DNA from: Mucilaginibacter sp.
GTDB taxonomy: Bacteria; Bacteroidota; Bacteroidia; Sphingobacteriales; Sphingobacteriaceae
Direction of reading: 5' to 3'
Assembly: GCA_014376655.1 (NCBI GenBank)
Contig: JACMRC010000367.1
Span: 1 to 6,984 of the forward strand
DNA: 6,984 bases
The position numbers were made by a program, and so were the translations under genes. Of the stretch, positions 1 through 4,148 are shown one piece after another. Positions within the stretch are counted from its first letter, which is position 1. Every line of letters starts with the position of its first letter. The notes beneath the pieces are model-generated. The model did no database searches, had not been told where the DNA came from, and worked only from the letters and a program-made list of their open reading frames with translations.

Positions 1-430
1 ACGCAAACACCGCCTTTGGGAATACTTTTTGGTGGAGAAGCTAAATTTTAAATGGGACGAGGTGCATGAAATGGCCGAGGAAATGGAACATATTTCGTCG
101 GTCGAACTAATTGACCGATTGGATAAATTCATGGACTACCCCAAGCATGATCCGCATGGCGACCCTATCCCTGATCGTGATGGCAACTTTAAAAAATATG
201 AGCTTAAACCAATTTCTGCCCTAAGCGTTAATGAAGGCGGTATAATATCAGGTGTGCGCGATCACTCATCAAGTTTTTTGCAATACCTTGAAAAACAACA
301 GCTCACTATCGGCAAAAAGATAACAGTGACAGAGATAATTGAATACGACAACTCCATGATATTACAGGTTGAAAACACAACTACACATATAAGCCGCGAA
401 GTGGCTAAAAACTTATTGATCGCTATATGA
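1..430 (+). CDS. mntR: MntR/DtxR-family metal-dependent transcriptional repressor, 3' part
   Basis: This gene enters from the left edge. The frame is open from base 2 (R-K-H-R-L-W-E...) and about 142 residues are visible, so the N-terminal winged-helix DNA-binding domain (about 75 residues in this family) lies outside the window. An apparent start at base 29 (TTG) is internal. The dimerisation and metal-binding region shows the family ligands: HxxxE (His at 8-10, Glu at 20-22), His at 65-67, and ExxEH (Glu 77-79, Glu 86-88, His 89-91). The Glu at 77-79 sits where DtxR has Cys102 and manganese-type MntR has Glu99, which suggests Mn sensing (inference). The last 70 or so residues form a FeoA/SH3-like domain. 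In this family the metal-loaded dimer represses metal-uptake genes. The stop overlaps the mntH start by 4 nt, so regulator and transporter are probably co-transcribed and translationally coupled. An iron-responsive (IdeR-type) role remains possible. Confidence 0.9.
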   Translation, partial: RKHRLWEYFLVEKLNFKWDEVHEMAEEMEHISSVELIDRLDKFMDYPKHDPHGDPIPDRDGNFKKYELKPISALSVNEGGIISGVRDHSSSFLQYLEKQQLTIGKKITVTEIIEYDNSMILQVENTTTHISREVAKNLLIAI

Positions 431-2310
431 AACAAAAACACAATGAATCATTAGGCGATGTTCATAGTTCGGTTTCGACAGAAAACAAAACCGGCTGGAA
501 AAAAATGTTAGCGTTTATAGGCCCTGCTTATTTGGTAAGCGTCGGCTATATGGACCCGGGTAACTGGGCTACAGATATAGCCGGCGGCAGTGCCTTTGGG
601 TATAGGTTAATATGGGTACTGTTAGCATCAAACCTTATCGCTTTATTATTACAATCGCTTAGCGCCCGGTTAGGCATTGTGCGCGGGCTTGATTTGGCGC
701 AGGCATCAAAGATTACCTATCCGCGGTTTGTTAATTTTTCCCTGTATGTATTGGCTCAAATAGCCATTATAGCCTGCGATTTGGCCGAGATCATTGGTAT
801 GGCTATAGGCTTAAATCTACTGTTTCATTTGCCGTTGATATGGGGCGTATCATTAACTATTACTGATACTTTACTAATGCTCTTCCTGATGAATAAAGGG
901 ATGCGCAAATTGGAGGCCTTTATTGTGTCAATGATATTTATAGTTGGGCTATCCTTTTTAATTGAGATGTTTATTGTGACACCTGATATAAAGGAGGTTG
1001 CCAAAGGTTTTATCCCCGGTAATTTAACGGGCAGTGCTTTATATATAGCCATTGGTATAATTGGCGCAACGGTAATGCCACATAATTTGTACCTACATTC
1101 ATCATTAGTACAAACCCGGCAAATAACACGCACCGATGCCGGTATTAAAACCGCTATAAAATTCAACTTGTTTGATACCGTAATTGCCCTTAACCTGGCG
1201 TTTTTGGTAAATGCAGCCATATTAATATTAGCGGCCAGCGCATTCTTTAAAAACGGTTATTTCCAGATAGCCGAGATCCAGGATGCTTATAAACTGCTCG
1301 AACATATTTTCGGCAAAACAGCACCGGTTTTATTCGCAGTAGCTTTAATTGCAGCAGGGCAAAGCTCGACCATAACAGGCACCCTTGCCGGGCAGATCAT
1401 TATGGAGGGGCACATTAACTTGCGTATGGAGCCTTGGTTGCGCCGTTTATTAACCCGGGTGCTGGCTATTGTACCGGCCATGTTTACCATTATTTATTCG
1501 GGCGAGGATGGATTGGGTAACCTTATAATACTAAGCCAGGTGGTGTTGAGCTTGCAATTAGGTTTTGCGGTTATCCCGCTGATACATTTTACATCTGATA
1601 AAAAGAAGATGGGTAATTTTGCCATCAGCCTTAAAGTTAAAATTGCTGCCTGGGCAAGTGCTTTTATAATTGTTGGCCTAAATGCAAAGTTAGTGTACGA
1701 GCAAATAAACAGTTGGGCGGCAGCATCGCCATCAACAGCATTTTGGATGTATGTTTTGGTGATACCTGTGGTGATTGGTATAGTTTTATTGTTACTATAT
1801 GTAACCCTAAGGCCGTGGCTATTTAAACACCAGGACCTTCCTGTTTACACTCCGCATGGTATTGCCTCCGTAATTGGCGATCTGGATGCTGTTGATTATC
1901 ACCATATTGGCGTTAGTATTGATTTTTCTAAAAATGATACCAACTCTTTGCGCCATGCTATAATGCAGGGCGGCAAAAAGGCTACTTACTCGTTGATCCA
2001 CGTGGTTGAAACCGCAGGCGCACGTTATTATGGTGGAAACGTAATGGACCATGAAACACAAAGCGACGTTGATAATCTTGACCAATATGTTGACGCGCTA
2101 AAAAAATTGGGCTATAAAGCCGACGCAAAAATTGGCTACGGCATAGCCGCACAAGCTATTGCAGATATTGTAAATAACGACAAGATAGATTTCATTGTGA
2201 TGGGGTCGCACGGGCACAAGGCGTTTAAGGACCTGATTTTTGGAACAACGGTTAACAAGGTAAGGCATAAGGTTAATGTGCCGGTGTTGGTGGTAAAGCC
2301 GAAGGGATAA
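427..2310 (+). CDS. mntH: Nramp (MntH-type) divalent metal transporter fused to a C-terminal UspA domain
   Basis: A 627-residue inner-membrane, proton-coupled Mn2+/Fe2+ importer. The Nramp core (about residues 25-462) has the TM1 motif DPGN (Asp43, Asn46), the TM6 motif with Ala214, Met217, Pro218 and His219, and the TM8 signature GQSSTITGT (311-319). These are the metal-binding and transport signatures of the family. I count 12 hydrophobic segments rather than the 11 of E. coli MntH; the last spans about 437-461. A Usp domain follows (about 490-625) with DFS at 499-501 and an intact nucleotide-binding motif G-2x-G-9x-G-T (Gly593, Gly596, Gly606, Thr607), so it should bind ATP. A twelfth helix would put this domain in the cytoplasm. 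The usual bacterial MntH is about 410-430 residues, so this is a long fused form. The ATG overlaps the MntR-type regulator's stop, which supports manganese as substrate and repression by that regulator. No SD sequence decides the start; the overlap and the family N-terminus do. Confidence 0.95.
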   Translation: MKQKHNESLGDVHSSVSTENKTGWKKMLAFIGPAYLVSVGYMDPGNWATDIAGGSAFGYRLIWVLLASNLIALLLQSLSARLGIVRGLDLAQASKITYPRFVNFSLYVLAQIAIIACDLAEIIGMAIGLNLLFHLPLIWGVSLTITDTLLMLFLMNKGMRKLEAFIVSMIFIVGLSFLIEMFIVTPDIKEVAKGFIPGNLTGSALYIAIGIIGATVMPHNLYLHSSLVQTRQITRTDAGIKTAIKFNLFDTVIALNLAFLVNAAILILAASAFFKNGYFQIAEIQDAYKLLEHIFGKTAPVLFAVALIAAGQSSTITGTLAGQIIMEGHINLRMEPWLRRLLTRVLAIVPAMFTIIYSGEDGLGNLIILSQVVLSLQLGFAVIPLIHFTSDKKKMGNFAISLKVKIAAWASAFIIVGLNAKLVYEQINSWAAASPSTAFWMYVLVIPVVIGIVLLLLYVTLRPWLFKHQDLPVYTPHGIASVIGDLDAVDYHHIGVSIDFSKNDTNSLRHAIMQGGKKATYSLIHVVETAGARYYGGNVMDHETQSDVDNLDQYVDALKKLGYKADAKIGYGIAAQAIADIVNNDKIDFIVMGSHGHKAFKDLIFGTTVNKVRHKVNVPVLVVKPKG

Positions 2311-2315
2311 AATAT

Positions 2316-2378
2316 GTAGACGCAATACTTTGCGTCCCTGAGCAAGACATACAAGAGACGCAAAGTATTGCGTCTCTA
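2316..2378. repeat. Paired inverted palindromes (REP/BIME-like element)
   Basis: Two short palindromes lie 17 nt apart between mntH and smpB. The first is GACGCAA-TACT-TTGCGTC (2319-2336: 7-bp stem, 4-nt loop). The second has a 10-bp stem, 2354-2363 paired with 2368-2377, and loop AGTA. The two units are also inverted copies of each other: 2318-2336 is the exact reverse complement of 2357-2375 (19 bp), so the block can fold as two small hairpins or as one long 19-bp stem with a 20-nt loop. No T-run follows on either strand, so it is not a standard intrinsic terminator. The arrangement resembles REP/BIME units mobilised by RAYT transposases, or an mRNA 3'-end stabiliser for mntH. That role is inference; the symmetry is seen directly. 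Confidence 0.85.
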
Positions 2379-2400
2379 CCATAAAAAAATCATAAGTTTG
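2368..2400 (+). promoter_or_regulatory. Candidate Bacteroidota-type promoter for smpB
   Basis: TAAGTTTG at 2393-2400 matches the Bacteroidota -7 box TAnnTTTG exactly. A TTG at 2368-2370 lies 22 nt upstream and could serve as the -33 element, slightly further away than the usual 19-21 nt. The start point would fall only a few bases before the smpB ATG at 2414, giving a very short leader. The -33 candidate lies inside the second palindrome. Prediction from motif only. Confidence 0.4.
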
Positions 2401-2413
2401 CAGCGACGAAGTT

Positions 2414-2866
2414 ATGAGTGACGATAAAATATACATAAAGAATAAAAAGGCCTATTTTGAATACATTATCCTGGACAAATACACCGCCGGGTTAAAGCTT
2501 CTGGGTACCGAGATCAAATCAATCCGCCAGGGCAAGGCTAACATTAATGATGCTTTTTGCACGTTTATTGGCGAACAACTTTATGTACGCAACCTGCATA
2601 TAGCCGAATACTCTTTCGGTTCATTTTACAACCACGAAGCCAAACGCGACCGTGTGCTGTTGCTCAACAAAAAAGAGTTAAAGAAACTACAAACCCGCGG
2701 AGAAGAAAAAGGATTAACCATTGTACCGCTTGCATTATTCATCAGCGAACGTGGCTTTGCCAAATTGGAGATTGGTTTGGCACAAGGTAAAAAGACCTTT
2801 GATAAACGGGAAACTTTGAAAGAGCGCGATACTAAGGTTGAGATGGATAGGGCTATGAAGCGGTAG
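2414..2866 (+). CDS. smpB: SsrA-binding protein SmpB
   Basis: A 150-residue protein, the normal family length. SmpB binds the tRNA-like domain of tmRNA and delivers it to stalled ribosomes for trans-translation in the cytoplasm. Family blocks are in order: the N-terminal KNKKAYFEY (9-17), GTEIKSIR (31-38), the tmRNA-contacting YNHEAKRDR (72-80), KLEIGLAQGKK (117-127) with DKRE (130-133), and a basic C-terminal tail ending RAMKR, which in the family enters the empty mRNA channel near the decoding centre. The ATG gives the expected N-terminus; no SD sequence is visible, as is common in Bacteroidota. It is transcribed alone from the REP-containing gap and faces pcm convergently. No ssrA gene is visible in the window. 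Confidence 0.97.
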   Translation: MSDDKIYIKNKKAYFEYIILDKYTAGLKLLGTEIKSIRQGKANINDAFCTFIGEQLYVRNLHIAEYSFGSFYNHEAKRDRVLLLNKKELKKLQTRGEEKGLTIVPLALFISERGFAKLEIGLAQGKKTFDKRETLKERDTKVEMDRAMKR

Positions 2867-2940
2867 TTTGCAGTTCTTAGTTTGCAGTTTGCAAATCCCA
2901 ATTTAACTCACTGCTAACTGCCTACTCAAAACTGCAAACT
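2864..2940. repeat. Degenerate AGTTTGC heptamer array with 12-bp inverted repeat
   Basis: The convergent gap between smpB and pcm is filled with variants of a roughly 7-nt unit (AGTTTGC/AGTTAGC and complements). TAGTTTGCAGTT occurs twice, 14 nt apart (2864-2875 and 2878-2889), the first copy starting on the smpB stop codon. AGTTTGCAGTTT (2879-2890) is the exact reverse complement of 2929-2940, giving a 12-bp stem with a 38-nt loop; a shorter alternative pairs 2884-2889 with 2916-2921. The hairpin could end transcripts from both sides, but there is no T-tract. Similar GCAGTT-type arrays are, from memory, common between genes in Bacteroidota genomes. Confidence 0.75.
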
Positions 2941-2944
2941 GAAT

Positions 2945-3601
2945 TTACCATGCTCTCTCCCCTACCAACGGTACAAACCTAAACGTATCCAACACATGCT
3001 TTTCATAGTCATGCTCTCCGGTTTTTAGGATAGTCACCATTTTTTGCTCTTTTTCATCACCTACCGGGATAACCAACGTACCACCGATATTAAGCTGACC
3101 TAATAATATTTCCGGCACAGTCGGCGCGCCCGCAGTTACAATTATCTTATCATAAGGCGCATGGCTGGCAATGCCTTTAGAACCATCGCCTAAAAAGAAA
3201 CGGGCTTTATAGCCCATTACGGGCAATACCCGGCGGGTACGTTCATATAGTTTTTCTTGTCGCTCAATAGTGTAAACTTTTGCTCCTACCTCCAACAACA
3301 CGCAGGTTTGATAGCCGGATCCTGTGCCTATCTCTAAAACTTTATCGCCTTTTTTAATATGGAGTAACTCTGTTTGGTAAGCTACCGTATAGGGTTGTGA
3401 TATAGTTTGCCCCTCACCTATCGGGAAGGCGATATCCTTATACGCCTGGTTCCAAAATGTTTCGTCGAAGAAATAATGGCGGGCTATTTTACCAATGGCG
3501 GCCAGTACGTTGGCGTCTTCAATTCCCTTCTTCTTTAACTCTTCTACCAGTTTTTTTCGGGCACCTTGTTCCCTGTAATTATCGATATACTTATATGCCA
3601 T
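2945..3601 (-). CDS. pcm: Protein-L-isoaspartate(D-aspartate) O-methyltransferase
   Basis: A 218-residue cytoplasmic SAM-dependent methyltransferase that methylates isoaspartyl residues in aged proteins, starting their repair to aspartate. Visible family features are GQTISQPYTVA (64-74), the substrate/PCMT signature; SAM-binding motif I VLEIGTGSGYQ (88-98); the acidic ribose-binding Glu113; GDGSKG (138-143); the YDKIIVTAGAP strand (150-160); and the C-terminal FVPLVG (209-214). The length is normal for the family. The ATG at 3601-3599 gives the N-terminus expected in Bacteroidota homologues (MAYKYIDNYREQGARK). The A of this ATG pairs with the outermost base of the left inverted repeat of the upstream block, so the upstream region and promoter of pcm now lie inside that block. 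It converges on smpB across the heptamer array. Confidence 0.96.
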   Translation of the reverse strand: MAYKYIDNYREQGARKKLVEELKKKGIEDANVLAAIGKIARHYFFDETFWNQAYKDIAFPIGEGQTISQPYTVAYQTELLHIKKGDKVLEIGTGSGYQTCVLLEVGAKVYTIERQEKLYERTRRVLPVMGYKARFFLGDGSKGIASHAPYDKIIVTAGAPTVPEILLGQLNIGGTLVIPVGDEKEQKMVTILKTGEHDYEKHVLDTFRFVPLVGERAW

Positions 3602-3636
3602 GACACGATTTAGTGATTAAAGGATTTTTCAGGATG
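3601..3636. repeat. Left 36-bp terminal inverted repeat of the GxxExxY block
   Basis: It starts TGACACGATTTAG and ends CAGGATG. Aligned without gaps to the reverse complement of 4112-4147, 31 of 36 positions are identical, including the outer 13 and the inner 7. The outer end coincides with the first base of the pcm start codon on the opposite strand. Confidence 0.8.
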
Positions 3637-3650
3637 ATAATTGACAAATG

Positions 3651-4066
3651 TTATCGAATAGGATTTTCTCCCGGATTAACTAACTTCTTGTTATAAACCC
3701 TCTTAAACTCTAAACTTGCACCCCCGAAATTGATCAACAATCCATCAGCAATATTATAAACTTCCAGGTAATTTATAGCTTGATTGTTATGAATATCTTC
3801 AATTTTCTCAAACGCCTTTAATTCAACCATTACTGCATTTTCCACAAAGAAATCAACCCTTCGTGACCCTATAACTTCTCCGCTATAAGTAATCGGCATT
3901 TCTTTTTCGCGTTCATACCCAATGCCAGAATTTCGCAGTTCTATAGCCAAAGCCCTTTGTATATAATCTCCTGAAATCCACTCCCCAACTGATTATGAAC
4001 ACGCATTGCGCATCCAATTATTTTATGGGTTAAGTCATTAATATTAGTTTGACCATTATTATTCAT
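3651..4066 (-). pseudogene. Frameshifted GxxExxY-family protein (PD-(D/E)XK-like)
   Basis: Reading from the ATG at 4066-4064 gives MNNNGQTNINDLTHKIIG and then MRVHNQLGSGFQEIIY, which contains the family signature G-F-Q-E-I-I-Y. Right after this Tyr (3961-3959) the frame runs to a TAG at 3943-3941. The -1 frame continues QRALAIELRNSG... to the TAA at 3651-3653, exactly as family members read. One base appears to be missing after TAC, where TACCAA is expected. The restored protein would be about 138 residues, near the family length. The second part holds VDFFV and VELK (about Asp72, Glu82 and Lys84 of the restored protein), a PD-(D/E)XK nuclease-like core. The biochemical role of the family is not established. 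Taken alone, the rear fragment looks like a 99-residue gene with a TTG start, but it lacks the signature. A sequencing error is the alternative to a true pseudogene. An in-frame TAG lies immediately upstream of the ATG, fixing the start. Confidence 0.88.
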
Positions 4067-4111
4067 CTATTAAATATTTCAAATAAATCTATCTAATTAT
4101 TCTTCTGATAA

Positions 4112-4147
4112 CATCCTGTAAAATTATTAAATCCCTAAATCGTGTCA
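4112..4147. repeat. Right 36-bp terminal inverted repeat of the GxxExxY block
   Basis: Partner of the repeat at 3601-3636, in inverted orientation (CATCCTG inward, CGTGTCA outward). The mismatches fall in the middle. The outermost three bases (4145-4147) are the TGA stop codon of priA on the minus strand. Confidence 0.8.
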
Positions 4148-4148
4148 A
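4119..4148 (-). promoter_or_regulatory. Candidate promoter for the GxxExxY gene inside the right repeat
   Basis: On the minus strand TTG (4148-4146), a 19-nt spacer and TAATTTTA (4126-4119) approximate the Bacteroidota TTTG / TAnnTTTG promoter, with the last base of the -7 box off. It would start transcription about 45-50 nt before the GxxExxY ATG. Motif match only, in AT-rich DNA where chance matches are common. Confidence 0.25.

Larger units (their letters stand above)
3601..4147. mobile_element. Putative 547-bp inverted-repeat cassette carrying a GxxExxY gene
   Basis: Two 36-bp imperfect inverted repeats bound a single gene between priA and pcm, two otherwise adjacent same-strand housekeeping genes. 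The inside looks AT-richer than its neighbours. There is no transposase, so any mobility would need help in trans. I see no convincing target-site duplication outside the repeats. The repeat symmetry is seen directly; mobility is inferred. Alternatives are an old MITE-like remnant or a structured untranslated region around the gene. Confidence 0.4.

Noticed and set aside
825..1490. Minus-strand ORFs inside mntH
   Set aside because: They are antisense to conserved Nramp helices, and the peptides resemble no family I recognise.
2318..2390. Intrinsic terminator after mntH
   Set aside because: The stems are strong, but no T-run follows on either strand; the plus strand downstream is A-rich (ATAAAAAAAT).
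2626..2901. Minus-strand ORF of 91 codons over smpB
   Set aside because: Its N-terminus is a translation of the heptamer array and the rest is antisense to the clear smpB frame.
3641..3650. TTGACA hexamer on the plus strand as a promoter
   Set aside because: No plus-strand gene lies downstream, and Bacteroidota housekeeping promoters do not use the TTGACA/TATAAT consensus.
3651..3950. A stand-alone 99-residue gene with a TTG start
   Set aside because: The upstream DNA encodes the missing N-terminal part of the same family, including the GxxExxY signature, in the neighbouring frame; the TTG is an internal Leu codon.
3952..3964. Programmed -1 ribosomal frameshift joining the two GxxExxY parts
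   Set aside because: The local sequence TAC AAA GGG is not a standard X-XXY-YYZ slippery heptamer in frame, and family members are normally encoded in one frame. A one-base deletion or a sequencing error is simpler.
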